Origin: Bernardetiaceae bacterium | GTDB taxonomy: Bacteria; Bacteroidota; Bacteroidia; Cytophagales; Thermoflexibacteraceae | NCBI GenBank assembly: GCA_025057115.1 | Contig: JANWWZ010000008.1 | Location: forward strand, 53,286-117,285 | Length of the DNA: 64,000 nt | Direction: 5' to 3' | Shown: positions 7,952 through 17,779 of the stretch, piece by piece | Position numbering within the stretch: position 1 is the stretch's first letter | Layout: each line of letters opens with the position of its first letter | Notes under the pieces: model-generated | Seen by the model: only the letters and a program-made list of their open reading frames with translations | The model's database searches: none | What the model was told of the DNA's origin: nothing | Program-made: the position numbers and the translations under genes

Positions 7952-10900
7952 ATGGGGCAATTTTTTCAGGAGAATGAAAAATCGGCTTGTGGCGTGGGAT
8001 TCGTTGCTAGCCGCAAAGGAGTGTACGATCACAGAATTTTACAACAAGCATTGCATGCCTTAAAATGCGAAGAACATCGTGGAGCCTGTGCCGCTGACCG
8101 CATTACAGGAGATGGAGCAGGAATAATGACCGACATTCCTTTTGACTTGCTCGGATACAAAAAAGGAGAAGTAGCAGTAGCCTCGCTTTTTTTGCCCACT
8201 GATGCAGAAAAACAACGCATTGCACTAAAAACATTTGAAGAGTCGTTTGCATTGATGGGGCTTGAGGTAATCCAGTATCGCGATGTGCCTATTAATCTCA
8301 GCGTACTGGGGCAACAAGCAAGAGAATCCATGCCCGATATGCGCCATGCTATCATTGCCCGCCCTAAACACTGCCGCACCGACTATTCTTTTGATAAACT
8401 GCTTTATCAGGCAAAGCAATTTAATCGCATCCGCCAGCGCGATGCACAAGATATGCCTGAGTTCTTTTTTACTTCTCTTTCTGCTAATACCATTATTTAC
8501 AAAGGACTGCTTCGGGCTGAAGACTTAGATAAGTTCTATTTAGACCTACAAAATCCCGCTTTTAAAACGCGGTTTGCCATTTTCCACCGACGTTTTAGCA
8601 CTAACACCATCAGCACGTGGGACAAAGCCCAACCCTTCCGCTTCATTAGCCACAACGGAGAAATTAACACCATCCAAGGCAATCGCTCTTGGGCTTTTTC
8701 TCGTGAAAAAGCACTGGGCTTGAAAAAAAACGAATTGCTCAACCACTATAGAATGAGCGATTCAGGTAGCCTTAACGAAATGGTAGAAGCCCTCGCCTTC
8801 CGCAGTAGCATTCGCTACATAGAAGATATTTTAGCCATTATGATCCCTCCAGCGCAAAATGACAAGGATTTCTACCGCTTTTGGAGTCGGGCAATGGAGC
8901 CTTGGGATGGTCCCGCCCTTGTCATTTTTGGCACTGGTACTAAAGTAGGGGCTAGGTTGGACCGCAATGGCTTTCGTCCTTGTCGCTGGGCAATGACAGA
9001 AGACTACTTCTATCTCTCTTCTGAAGCAGGTTCGTTTAATATCGAGGAATCGGAAATTTTGCGCAAAGGAACCCTGAACGCTGGCACAGGCGTTACGATG
9101 AACCTGCTTACTGGTCATATTAGCTTTACCGATCCAGCAGATGCACGGGAGAACATCGGTGCCCACTTTGATGCGCGTTTGCTTCCCATGCAAAGCCTGC
9201 GCCTTGATAATGAAGAGCTGCTTCTAAACAAAAAATATCTTTTTACTTACACGGAAGAAGATATTTCGCGCATCCTCATTCCCATGATGAGCACCGGCAA
9301 AGAACCCATCGGATCAATGGGCGACACAGCCCGGCTGGCAATTTTCTCCGAAGAACCACGCTCGTTCTTTGATTACTTCTACCAAGCCTTTGCCCAAGTT
9401 ACTAACCCACCTTTGGATTATTTGAGGGAAAAAAATGTAACCGACATAGTCAATTACTTAGGGAAAAAACCAAATATTTTTGCGCAAAAGGAATTAATCC
9501 CTCCTCCTCCTGCTTATGAGCTTAAAAGTCCCGTGCTATCGCTGGGGGAAATGGCTTTTATCCGAGAGTTGAAAAAACCTAGCGACAAAATATATCGCCC
9601 ATTAGCGGCAGAATTTGACATTACTTTCCCGCGCAAGCACGGAGCGATAGGGCTTCAACGCAGACTCGATGAACTAGGCAAAGCAGTGGTGGAAACAGTC
9701 AATAGCAGCGAGGTTTCCGTCATTATTCTCTCAGACCGCAAGGCTAGTTATGAACAAGCTCCTATCCCTTCTCTGTTAGCCTTGCGCGCTGTAATTGTAG
9801 CCCTCACCGATGCTGGCTTGCGGCTGGAGGCTTCTATCGTGGTGGACTCGGGCGAAGTTCGCACTACCCATCACGTGGCTTGCTTAATCGGCTTTGGTGC
9901 AACTGCCGTTTGTCCCTACCTTGCTTTGCAACTAGCTCGTTATGAAACCGCTCACAAAATGAGCAAGGTAGAACTTTCCCCCGATGAAAAAGAACGCAAC
10001 GTAATTAAAGCCCTCAACGAAGGCTTGCTCAAGGTAATGTCCAAAATGGGCATTTCTGTCTTGCGCAGCTACCAAAGTTCAAAGCTGTTTAGCATCGTAG
10101 GGTTGCATAAAGAGGTAGTACAGCGCTATTTTCCACGTGTTCACAATGTACTTGGAGGACTTACCATCAGCAACATTGCAGATGAAATCATTAGAAAGTT
10201 AGACATAGCGCGCAAGTGCGAAGAAAAACAAGAACTGGTTAATAATTATCTCTTCCGAGAAGATACCATTGGCAACCAAGGCGAAAAACACTACATGACC
10301 TTTGCCCGCTCTAAGATTATTCATCAATTGGTGCGCTCCACAGGCAAAGGGCTAGATAACATGGAACTCTATGACGAGTACCTCAGGCTAGGTGTTCAAA
10401 GTGCACCAGTGAGTGTAAGGCACTTGTTCACTTTGAAGAAGTCGCCTACGCCTACGCCGATGGAACAAGTAGAAGCAAGAAGTGCCATCATGCGTCGGTT
10501 TGGCTCGGGAGCAATGAGCTTCGGAGCCATTAGTGCAGAAGCTCAACGCGATATCATCCTTGCCATGCGGGAAATCGGCGGACGCAGCAACAGCGGCGAA
10601 GGAGGGGAAAATCCCTACTACTTCACAGAAGGCATTACTGCTTCTACTAAACAGGTGGCTTCTGCTCGTTTTGGCGTCACTGCCTTGTATTTGGTCTCAG
10701 GGAATGAATTGCAAATTAAAATTGCACAAGGAGCAAAGCCAGGAGAAGGCGGTCAGCTCATGAGCGTCAAAGTAAATGCCGATATTGCCCGTGCGCGCTT
10801 TAGCAACCCCCACGTGGATTTGATTTCCCCGCCTCCGCTGCATGACATTTACAGCATTGAAGACCTAAAACAACTCATTTACGAACTCAAACAAATATGT

Positions 10901-12382
10901 CCCGAAGCAAAGGTAAATGTCAAACTCGTAGCAGGTGCTAATATTGGCACTATTGCGGTAGGAGTAGCCAAAGCAGGAGCTGATATCATAGACGTAGTGG
11001 GCGGGGATGGAGGCACAGGAGCCGCCTCGCTGAGTTCTATGAAGCATGCTGGACTGCCTTGGGAATTTGGATTGGTGGAAGTGCATCAAGCATTGTTGCA
11101 AAATAATTTGCGCAAATACGTCAAACTGCGCACCGATGGCGGACTAAGTACGGGAGAAGACATCGTAATGGCAGCTATCATGGGAGCGGAAGAATTCAAC
11201 TTCGGCAAGTTGCTCTTAGTGGCAGAAGGCTGTGTGATGGCGCGCATCTGTGAGAAAAATACTTGTCCTGCAGGCATTACTACCCACGATCCAGTTTATA
11301 AAGCCAAGTACAAAGGTCACAAAGACCACATAGTTAAGTTGATGGAATATCTTGCCGAAGATGTACGTCGCAAACTTTCGCATTTGGGGGTAAGGTCGAT
11401 AGATGAAATCATTGGGCGCACTGATCTGCTGGAAATTAATCCACTGGCAAAAGACCTCATCAATCGCCGAAATTTGGACTTAAGTTTCGTTTTAGGACGC
11501 CCCATGCCTGGCAGGCAAACGGAACCCAATCCATTCTTCGAAGGCGTTAGCCCCCTCAATGCGCGGATTGTAGAAGATACGCGCGTAGCTATTGCTGAAA
11601 ACAAGTCCGCTGAATTTAGCTACACCATTCGGGCTACTGACCGGGCTGTATTGGCAACAGTAGCCGGCGAAATTGCCCGCAAAGAAAACCGCTATCGGCA
11701 AATGTTCTATAAAGACAAGTCGCTGTATCCTTATACCAAAACCCTTAAGTTCACCTTTACAGGTAGCGCTGGGCAAGGTTTTGCCGTCTTTATGACCGAT
11801 GGCATGGAAGTTAAACTCTATGGAGAAGCAAATGACTCGGTAGCTAAATCTATGTCGGGTGGCAAGCTAGTCATTACGCCGCAAAAAAATGTGCGCTTCC
11901 AACCAGAAGAAAACGTTATCATTGGCAATTGTGCACTTTATGGAGCTACTGGCGGCGTGTTGTATGTACATGGCATTGCAGGAGATCGATTCGCGGTTCG
12001 CAACAGTGGTGCTTATGCAGTGGTCGAAGGCGTAGGGCTACATGCTTGCGAGTATATGACGCGCGGCAAAGTGGTCATTCTAGGGGAGTTTGACCAAAAT
12101 TTAGGCTCAGGAATGACTGGTGGAGAGGTCTACCTCTACAAACCGCAACGACTTGATTACATTAATCGCGAATACCTCACTGAAGTGGCTCCTCAAGCAG
12201 AGGACTGGGAAGAGCTCTTCAACTTACTTCAAGATTACTTAATTGATACGGGCAGTAAAACCGTTGCATACATTATCCAAAATTGGGAAGTAGCCCGTTA
12301 TGACTTTGTTCGTCTCGTGCCAGTGAACACTATCAAGAAGAAAAAACCTGTTATGGTAAGTGCCAACTCGGTGAAGGTTTAG
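7952..12382 (+). CDS. gltB: Glutamate synthase large subunit
   Basis: Transfers the amide nitrogen of glutamine to 2-oxoglutarate, giving two glutamates. The frame is open from 7823, but ATG 7952 is preferred: it places the N-terminal nucleophile Cys at residue 13 (KSACGVGF), to be exposed by propeptide removal. Domains in order: class II amidotransferase (to about residue 420), central domain, FMN-binding synthase domain with SSGEGGENP, KPGEGGQ and GGDGGTGA, the three cysteines of a 3Fe-4S cluster in GCVMARICEKNTCPAG, and a C-terminal GXGXG beta-helix. At 1476 residues it is full length. No gltD small subunit is adjacent, so the electron donor partner is elsewhere or the enzyme is ferredoxin-dependent; sequence alone does not decide. 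Confidence 0.96.
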   Translation: MGQFFQENEKSACGVGFVASRKGVYDHRILQQALHALKCEEHRGACAADRITGDGAGIMTDIPFDLLGYKKGEVAVASLFLPTDAEKQRIALKTFEESFALMGLEVIQYRDVPINLSVLGQQARESMPDMRHAIIARPKHCRTDYSFDKLLYQAKQFNRIRQRDAQDMPEFFFTSLSANTIIYKGLLRAEDLDKFYLDLQNPAFKTRFAIFHRRFSTNTISTWDKAQPFRFISHNGEINTIQGNRSWAFSREKALGLKKNELLNHYRMSDSGSLNEMVEALAFRSSIRYIEDILAIMIPPAQNDKDFYRFWSRAMEPWDGPALVIFGTGTKVGARLDRNGFRPCRWAMTEDYFYLSSEAGSFNIEESEILRKGTLNAGTGVTMNLLTGHISFTDPADARENIGAHFDARLLPMQSLRLDNEELLLNKKYLFTYTEEDISRILIPMMSTGKEPIGSMGDTARLAIFSEEPRSFFDYFYQAFAQVTNPPLDYLREKNVTDIVNYLGKKPNIFAQKELIPPPPAYELKSPVLSLGEMAFIRELKKPSDKIYRPLAAEFDITFPRKHGAIGLQRRLDELGKAVVETVNSSEVSVIILSDRKASYEQAPIPSLLALRAVIVALTDAGLRLEASIVVDSGEVRTTHHVACLIGFGATAVCPYLALQLARYETAHKMSKVELSPDEKERNVIKALNEGLLKVMSKMGISVLRSYQSSKLFSIVGLHKEVVQRYFPRVHNVLGGLTISNIADEIIRKLDIARKCEEKQELVNNYLFREDTIGNQGEKHYMTFARSKIIHQLVRSTGKGLDNMELYDEYLRLGVQSAPVSVRHLFTLKKSPTPTPMEQVEARSAIMRRFGSGAMSFGAISAEAQRDIILAMREIGGRSNSGEGGENPYYFTEGITASTKQVASARFGVTALYLVSGNELQIKIAQGAKPGEGGQLMSVKVNADIARARFSNPHVDLISPPPLHDIYSIEDLKQLIYELKQICPEAKVNVKLVAGANIGTIAVGVAKAGADIIDVVGGDGGTGAASLSSMKHAGLPWEFGLVEVHQALLQNNLRKYVKLRTDGGLSTGEDIVMAAIMGAEEFNFGKLLLVAEGCVMARICEKNTCPAGITTHDPVYKAKYKGHKDHIVKLMEYLAEDVRRKLSHLGVRSIDEIIGRTDLLEINPLAKDLINRRNLDLSFVLGRPMPGRQTEPNPFFEGVSPLNARIVEDTRVAIAENKSAEFSYTIRATDRAVLATVAGEIARKENRYRQMFYKDKSLYPYTKTLKFTFTGSAGQGFAVFMTDGMEVKLYGEANDSVAKSMSGGKLVITPQKNVRFQPEENVIIGNCALYGATGGVLYVHGIAGDRFAVRNSGAYAVVEGVGLHACEYMTRGKVVILGEFDQNLGSGMTGGEVYLYKPQRLDYINREYLTEVAPQAEDWEELFNLLQDYLIDTGSKTVAYIIQNWEVARYDFVRLVPVNTIKKKKPVMVSANSVKV

Positions 12383-12412
12383 ATTAAGTTTACTTTCTCT
12401 GTTGTAACTGAA

Positions 12413-12451
12413 AGCCCTCAGCGGAAAAGTGGGTATTTCTGCTGCAGGGCT
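12413..12451. terminator. Hairpin between convergent gltB and ftsE-like genes
   Basis: AGCCCTCAGC at 12413-12422 can pair with GCTGCAGGGCT at 12441-12451 with one bulge. It lies between two convergent genes, but no strong T run follows on either strand, so it is only a candidate bidirectional terminator. Confidence 0.4.
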
Positions 12452-12530
12452 AATGTTTTGTAAACGTGATAAAAAATTGGCAAAGTAGTAAGCAATTTTT
12501 GCAGAATTGTGAAGTTATAAGTGCTTTTCC

Positions 12531-13235
12531 TTACTGGTTGAGTTTTCTAATGATCTGTTCTCGGGAAATGTCTCGCACAGTTTGGTTTTCGCACAGCAAA
12601 ACTCGAGCAGGAAAGCGTTTCAAAAAAGCATGGTGGTGTGTAGCCATTAGTACCGTTGTTCCACCGTGATGAATTCGCACAAATAAATCTAAAATATCAC
12701 AAGCAACCGCAGGATCTAAATTTCCCGTAGGTTCGTCTGCTAGCAAGATATAGGGGTCGTTGATGAGTGCACGAGCAATGGCAAGGCGTTGCTGCTCTCC
12801 TCCAGAAAGCTGATGAGGAAACTTATCACTTGCGTGAAGTAACCCTACCTGCATGAGCACTTCATTTATGCGCGTTTTCATTTTTAAGCGGTCGGTCCAG
12901 CCAGTGGCCTTCATGACAAAGAGCAAGTTATCGGCTGCTGTGCGGTCGTAAAAAAGTTGAAAGTCTTGAAAAACAATCCCTAGCTTTCGGCGCAAAAAAG
13001 GCAGTTCTTTTCGAGTAATTTGGTTGAGTACATATCCCACTACTTGACCTTTTCCAGTGTGCAAAGGCAAGTCGGCGTAAATGGTTCGCAGCAGAGAGGT
13101 TTTTCCACTGCCTGTTTTTCCTAGTAAATATACAAACTCCCCCTTTTGAATTGTAAAGCTTGCATTTTCAATAACTGTCTGCAAGCCATAGGCAATGCTC
13201 ACGTGTTGAAAGTGAATCACTGCATCTTGTGCCAT
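12531..13235 (-). CDS. ftsE: ABC transporter ATP-binding protein, FtsE-like
   Basis: A 234-residue ATPase with all nucleotide-binding motifs: Walker A GKTGSGKT near residue 40, Q-loop VFQDFQLF, signature LSGGEQQR, Walker B LLADEPTG and the H-loop histidine in ATHH. The short length, lack of extra domains and the sequence around the Q-loop match FtsE, which with the membrane protein FtsX activates cell-wall hydrolases at the division site. FtsX is not adjacent. A LolD-like lipoprotein or MacB-type ATPase is the main alternative. It is convergent with gltB and divergent from the potassium transporter gene. Confidence 0.82.
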   Translation of the reverse strand: MAQDAVIHFQHVSIAYGLQTVIENASFTIQKGEFVYLLGKTGSGKTSLLRTIYADLPLHTGKGQVVGYVLNQITRKELPFLRRKLGIVFQDFQLFYDRTAADNLLFVMKATGWTDRLKMKTRINEVLMQVGLLHASDKFPHQLSGGEQQRLAIARALINDPYILLADEPTGNLDPAVACDILDLFVRIHHGGTTVLMATHHHAFLKRFPARVLLCENQTVRDISREQIIRKLNQ

Positions 13236-13361
13236 GGTAGCAATTAGCTAAACTGTATCAACTATAACTTGTAATGAGTTTTCTATTTGTTTTTAGGCTT
13301 TGGCTGCTCATGCAACCTATTGAAAAGTAAGTTTTTAAAATGCCAGTCATGTGGTGTTTTT

Positions 13362-13369
13362 TACCTTTG
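13362..13369 (+). promoter_or_regulatory. -7 promoter box candidate for the potassium transporter
   Basis: TACCTTTG matches TAnnTTTG exactly, 22 bases before the ATG at 13392. No TTG stands at the ideal -33 distance. An out-of-frame ATG at 13387 lies just before the chosen start. Confidence 0.4.
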
Positions 13370-13391
13370 CAAGGTAGGAAAATAAAATGAC

Positions 13392-15206
13392 ATGGGTCGC
13401 AGCCATTTGGATAGTTTTTTCTTGCAATACAGCGAAATAGCAAGCTACTTACTTCGGTGGATTTCCTACGCTACTTCTATATGCACTGTTTTGCTACTGA
13501 CTTACCGCTATGGCTTTCCTCTTAACCAGCAGGAGTACCAGCAAATCCAAATTATGTACAAATTAATTCTGCTGCTTTTTCTGCTGGTATTTTTGGGACG
13601 ATGGTTTTTTAGCATTAATCGCCAGTTATTTCTGCAGCAGTCGCGTTTGGAAGCTACCTTGTATGGCTTATTAATCATCCACACTGTAGCAGAACAACTT
13701 ATAGGCATTCCACCGTTGCTGTATTACCTGTTGCTTTTTTCACTTGAGCCAGCCCGACTAATTTATGAGCATCTCACGGCCATTTTCATGATTTTGCTAA
13801 CGGTGTTAGATCTGGCTCGGTTTTCAGCTACACTGGCAGAGATTCAAGTCAAACCTAGCGTAATTTTTGTAGGCAGTTTTGCCTTGCTCATCTTGGCTGG
13901 CACAATTTTGCTTATGCTGCCAGAGATGACTGTAAACGGTGAAATTTCTTTTTTAGATGCCTTATTTACTGCTGCTAGTGCCAGCTGTGTGACAGGACTC
14001 ACCGTAGTGGATACGGCTACTTTTTTTACTCTCAAAGGAAAAATAGTCATCATGCTCCTGTTTCAGTTAGGAGGGCTAGGAGTGGTATCCTTTGCTACTT
14101 TTTTTGCCACTCTCATGGGCGGAGTGGGCATTAAACAGCAATCCATGATTCAAAGCCACCTGAGTGCTGAATCCCTGACTGAGGCAAAAGCCGCCCTGCG
14201 AAAAATTGTTCTTATTACTGTTATTGTAGAGGTATTAGGTTCTATTGCCATTTATTACGCTTGGGACCAAGAACGCTGGACCGATGGACGCGCTCCTTTT
14301 ACAACCACGGGTGAGCGCATTTTTTATTCCGTGTTTCATGCCATTTCTGCTTTTTGCAATGCCGGCTTTAGCCTTTTCACTGATGGTTACTACAACCGCC
14401 AATTTCACATTTGCCACATGTTTGGGTTGCACTTTGTAACGGCGGTTATTATTGTGCTGGGGGGCTTGGGTTTCAACGTAATAGAGGATATTTTTTCTCC
14501 TGCCAATATTCGAGAGCGCCTCGCCAAGCCCTGGAAAAAAATGGAGCTAAGTACAAAAATTCCCTTGTTGGGCACGGGATTACTACTTGTTGGAGGTACC
14601 TTAGCTTTCATGATATTGGAATATGATCAATTGCGGGTGCTCAACATTGGTCAAGCGTTAATTACTGCCTTTTTTCAATCGGCAGTTACCCGCACTGCGG
14701 GTTTTAACACGATGGATTTCAGCACGCTGCACAATCCCACTCTCATTATTTGCATTTTCCTCATGTTTATTGGCACCGCTCCGGGCAGTACGGGAGGTGG
14801 CATTAAAATCAATACCTTTGCAATAGTAATTCTTTCTGCCTTTCGCAATATTAGAGGTGAAAAGCGAATCATCGTGCAGCACCGCTTCATACCTAATGAA
14901 CTAGTCAATCGAGCTTTTACGTTGTTGTTGTTTGCTTTTACTTACAACAGTTTGGCAGTGTTACTGCTTACCATCACTGAGCCTTCTCAACCTATTCACG
15001 TGTTGGTCTTTGAGCAGATTTCCGCTTTCGCCACCGTAGGGCTAAGCATGAATTTAACTCCCTTGTTAAGTGCAAGCAGCAAGGTGATTATTATCGTTTC
15101 CATGTTTGTAGGCAGAGTGGGACCGCTTACCTTAGCCATTGCGCTAAGCGGCATGCCTAAGACCAACCTGCTGCAATACCCGCGCACTTACCTGATGATT
15201 GGCTAA
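13392..15206 (+). CDS. TrkH/KtrB-type potassium uptake protein
   Basis: Integral inner-membrane K+ transporter subunit of 604 residues. Four pore-loop segments typical of the Trk/Ktr family are visible in order: SCVTGLTV, FCNAGFSL, TRTAGFNT and FATVGLSM, each with the filter glycine. The first 145 residues form an additional block of about four hydrophobic segments ahead of the standard 450-residue core; such an extension is common in Bacteroidota homologues. The cytoplasmic nucleotide-binding partner (TrkA/KtrA) is not next to it. Downstream is the zapA cluster, with 80 bases between, so it is probably transcribed alone. Confidence 0.92.
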   Translation: MGRSHLDSFFLQYSEIASYLLRWISYATSICTVLLLTYRYGFPLNQQEYQQIQIMYKLILLLFLLVFLGRWFFSINRQLFLQQSRLEATLYGLLIIHTVAEQLIGIPPLLYYLLLFSLEPARLIYEHLTAIFMILLTVLDLARFSATLAEIQVKPSVIFVGSFALLILAGTILLMLPEMTVNGEISFLDALFTAASASCVTGLTVVDTATFFTLKGKIVIMLLFQLGGLGVVSFATFFATLMGGVGIKQQSMIQSHLSAESLTEAKAALRKIVLITVIVEVLGSIAIYYAWDQERWTDGRAPFTTTGERIFYSVFHAISAFCNAGFSLFTDGYYNRQFHICHMFGLHFVTAVIIVLGGLGFNVIEDIFSPANIRERLAKPWKKMELSTKIPLLGTGLLLVGGTLAFMILEYDQLRVLNIGQALITAFFQSAVTRTAGFNTMDFSTLHNPTLIICIFLMFIGTAPGSTGGGIKINTFAIVILSAFRNIRGEKRIIVQHRFIPNELVNRAFTLLLFAFTYNSLAVLLLTITEPSQPIHVLVFEQISAFATVGLSMNLTPLLSASSKVIIIVSMFVGRVGPLTLAIALSGMPKTNLLQYPRTYLMIG

Positions 15207-15286
15207 TTTGGATTATTGGATGCTGTCATTTATCTTTGTTAATTAACCATAAGTGCCTGCTTTCAAGTGAATTATTTCAAGCTGTG

Positions 15287-15607
15287 ATGTCTGTTACCGA
15301 AACCAATGCCTTAAGTTGTCTTGAGGCAAACTTGCAACAGTTAGAGCAAAAATTAGTTGCGCTAGTAGAGGCTTATCGAGAATCGGAACGGCAGCGCCAG
15401 CAGCTGACTGAGGAAGTAAATCACTTGCGGCAGGCACTCGATAAAATGAAGGAAACTTCCCAACAAGCTGAAAGGCTGATGGGAAAGTTAGCAAATTCAC
15501 TGGGAACCAATGATCTGACTACAGAAGAGCTGAAAGAATGGCTTGACCAATATATTAAAAAAATAGACAACGTATTGCTTTTTTTAAGCAGCCAGTTACC
15601 TAAGTAA
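15287..15607 (+). CDS. Small coiled-coil protein upstream of zapA
   Basis: A 106-residue cytoplasmic protein from ATG 15287 (a TTG at 15236 would add 17 unlikely residues). From about residue 12 to 65 it is a continuous heptad pattern rich in Leu, Gln and Glu (LEANLQQLEQKLVALVEAYR), then a short helical tail. No enzyme motif is seen. It precedes zapA by 23 bases on the same strand, a position where Bacteroidota carry a coiled-coil protein, so a cell-division role is plausible by context only. Confidence 0.75.
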   Translation: MSVTETNALSCLEANLQQLEQKLVALVEAYRESERQRQQLTEEVNHLRQALDKMKETSQQAERLMGKLANSLGTNDLTTEELKEWLDQYIKKIDNVLLFLSSQLPK

Positions 15608-15630
15608 GTGCAGCCATAAGGTGAGATGCT

Positions 15631-15906
15631 ATGCAAAGCCAGCAGATAAAAATATCGATAGCTAACCGAGAATATAACTTAAGAGTAAGTCCTGAGGATG
15701 TACCTCTGTTAGAAAAAGCTGCTGCCTTGCTTAAGCAGCGCCTTCAAGAAAAGCAAGAACGCATGCGCATTTATGACAAACAAGACTTGCTCGCCATGGT
15801 TGCATTTGACGGCATTGTAGAGGAACTTGCTACCAAAGAAACGATCTCTGGATTGTCTCGGAAGGTAGAAGAACTCACTAGCTTAATACCTGAGCAATCA
15901 CCTTGA
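15631..15906 (+). CDS. zapA: Cell division protein ZapA
   Basis: A 91-residue FtsZ-ring-associated protein. The N-terminal strand-rich half (IKISIANREYNLRVSPED) and the following helix (LLEKAAALLKQRLQEKQER) and C-terminal coiled coil fit ZapA, which cross-links FtsZ filaments at midcell. Length is normal. The neighbours support it: coiled-coil protein before and ribonuclease Y after, a conserved Bacteroidota order. The ATG at 15631 is the only reasonable start. Confidence 0.9.
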   Translation: MQSQQIKISIANREYNLRVSPEDVPLLEKAAALLKQRLQEKQERMRIYDKQDLLAMVAFDGIVEELATKETISGLSRKVEELTSLIPEQSP

Positions 15907-15911
15907 TGCTA

Positions 15912-16000
15912 TTCTTGTTCAGCTCTTTGTGTTAGTCTGCTCATGGGTGCACCAGTGAGGCGTCGGGTTTGATGGTTTAACGCTTTACACTGAGGTACTA
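15912..16000 (+). ncRNA. ssrS: Possible 6S-like RNA between zapA and rny
   Basis: The 96-base zapA-rny spacer can fold like a short 6S RNA. Outer stem: CTC 15923-15925 with GAG 15992-15994 and GTGT 15929-15932 with ACAC 15987-15990. Terminal hairpin: CTCATGG 15940-15946 with CCA 15952-15954 and TGAG 15956-15959, one bulged G, loop GTGCA. Between them is an asymmetric bubble whose 3' strand can form GCGT/ACGC (15960-15963 with 15980-15983). 6S RNA mimics an open promoter and binds RNA polymerase. The fold was judged by eye; no match to a covariance model was possible, and the spacer is short. Confidence 0.33.
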
Positions 16001-16002
16001 CA

Positions 16003-17598
16003 ATGACAGACGTGGTAATTGGAATTGTATCCATGCTAGCAGGAATTGGCCTTGGATACTTGCTGCTGATGAGAATCTTAAAGCGCAAAGAAGCTGAAGC
16101 AACTGAAAAAGCAGCTCTTATCATCAAAGAAGCTGAACTGAAAGCTGAGAGCATCTGGAAGAATAAAGAAATTGAAGCCAGGGAAAGGCTCTTAAAACAA
16201 AAAGCCGAGTTTGAACAAGAAATGAATCGGCGCAAAGAGCAAATCATCACCAACGAAGGAAAGGTAAAACAGTACGAAAATAAGCTTCGGCAAGTAGAAG
16301 CTAATCTGAAAAAGAAAGAGCAAACTTTGATTAAAGCCCAGGAGGAGCTCAAGGAGAAAATGGAAGAGGCAGAAAAACTGCGCGAAACGGCAGCCAAGCA
16401 AATGGAAGTGGCTGCTAAGAAAGTGGAAGAAGCTGAGCAGTTGCGCCTTTCTCAAATAGCTCAACTGGAGAAAATTGCCAATCTCAAAGTAGAAGAAGCG
16501 CGAGAGCAACTTCTCAATGCCCTAAGAAGCGAAGCTGAGTCCAAAGCCGCAGCTGAAATCAAAAGCATCTTGGAGGAAGCACGCCTTACAGCAGCCAAGG
16601 AAGCCAAAAAGATTATTATCAACACTATTCAGCGAACTGCCACTGAACACACTATAGAAAATTGCGTTTCTGTTTTTAACCTAGAAAGCGATGATCTAAA
16701 AGGGAAAATTATTGGTCGCGAAGGGCGAAATATTAGAGCGTTAGAAGCCGCTACGGGAGTGGAAATTATCGTCGATGATACGCCTGAAGCGATTATACTT
16801 TCTGCCTTTGACCCAGTGCGCCGCGAAGTGGCAAGACTTGCCCTGCATCGACTGGTAGCTGATGGAAGGATTCACCCAGCGCGCATTGAGGAAGTGGTCG
16901 CCAAAACACAAAAGGACATAGAAAACGAAATCGTAGAAATTGGCGAAAGAACTGTTATAGAATTAGGCATTCATGGCTTGCATCCTGAATTGATTAAACT
17001 GGTGGGCAGGATGCGTTTTCGCTCTTCCTATGGACAAAACTTGTTGCAACACTCCAAGGAAGTAGCCAAAATGGCGGCTATCATGGCTGCTGAACTGGGT
17101 TTAAATGCCAAACTTGCCAAACGAGCAGGGTTGTTGCACGATATCGGCAAGGTATGGCACGAGGAACACGAGCTGCCTCATGCTTTGTTAGGCATGGAAC
17201 TGGCTCAAAAGTACAAAGAGCATCCAGAAGTTTGTAATGCAATAGGTGCTCACCACGATGAAATAGAAATGACTTCGCTTATCTCTCCCATTGTACAGGC
17301 ATGCGATGCCATTTCTGGATCGCGCCCAGGAGCGCGCCGAGAAATGATGGAAAGCTATGTGCAACGCTTGAAGGACTTAGAAGCACTTGCTTTGTCTTTC
17401 AAGGGAGTAAATAAGTGTTATGCCATTCAAGCTGGTAGAGAGTTGCGCGTTATTGTAGATGCTGAAAATGTCTCTGATAAAAGAGCAAGTCAACTTTCTT
17501 TTGACATTGCCCAGAAGATTGAAAAGGATATGCAGTATCCAGGTCAGATTAAGGTAACAGTGATTAGAGAGACAAGAGCAATTAGTTATGCCAAGTAA
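16003..17598 (+). CDS. rny: Ribonuclease Y
   Basis: Membrane-anchored endoribonuclease that starts mRNA decay. The 531-residue product has the full family plan: one membrane segment at residues 3-25 ([19 protein letters not shown]), a long charged coiled coil to about residue 200, a KH RNA-binding domain with [13 protein letters not shown] near residues 230-245, and an HD phosphohydrolase domain with [16 protein letters not shown] and GAHHDE supplying the metal-binding His and Asp residues. It ends in the usual VIRETRA region. It follows zapA by 96 bases, which hold a 6S-like RNA candidate, and is followed by a strong terminator. Confidence 0.97.
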   Translation: MTDVVIGIVSMLAGIGLGYLLLMRILKRKEAEATEKAALIIKEAELKAESIWKNKEIEARERLLKQKAEFEQEMNRRKEQIITNEGKVKQYENKLRQVEANLKKKEQTLIKAQEELKEKMEEAEKLRETAAKQMEVAAKKVEEAEQLRLSQIAQLEKIANLKVEEAREQLLNALRSEAESKAAAEIKSILEEARLTAAKEAKKIIINTIQRTATEHTIENCVSVFNLESDDLKGKIIGREGRNIRALEAATGVEIIVDDTPEAIILSAFDPVRREVARLALHRLVADGRIHPARIEEVVAKTQKDIENEIVEIGERTVIELGIHGLHPELIKLVGRMRFRSSYGQNLLQHSKEVAKMAAIMAAELGLNAKLAKRAGLLHDIGKVWHEEHELPHALLGMELAQKYKEHPEVCNAIGAHHDEIEMTSLISPIVQACDAISGSRPGARREMMESYVQRLKDLEALALSFKGVNKCYAIQAGRELRVIVDAENVSDKRASQLSFDIAQKIEKDMQYPGQIKVTVIRETRAISYAK

Positions 17599-17649
17599 AC
17601 TGGCTCATGCTTGATGTGTAATTGAATTTGCAAATACCAAAAAAATAAC

Positions 17650-17686
17650 AATAGTTGCTCACCACACTGAGCAACTATTTTCTTTT
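17650..17686 (+). terminator. Rho-independent terminator after rny
   Basis: AATAGTTGCTC at 17650-17660 pairs perfectly with GAGCAACTATT at 17669-17679 (11 base pairs, 8-base loop), followed by TTTCTTTT. Confidence 0.85.
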
Positions 17687-17779
17687 ACTCAAGCAAATCG
17701 AGTTATATCACCTACTATCTGCTTTTCACTTTTTTAGCCAAGAAAAGACGACATCTTTACTTGCCATCAGTTGGTTAAA

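Noticed and set aside
12466..12669. 67-codon plus-strand frame at the ftsE end
   Set aside because: Antisense to conserved ABC ATPase motifs.
15909..16397. 162-codon minus-strand frame spanning the zapA-rny spacer
   Set aside because: It is the antisense of the rny coiled coil, which gives long open frames by its skewed composition.
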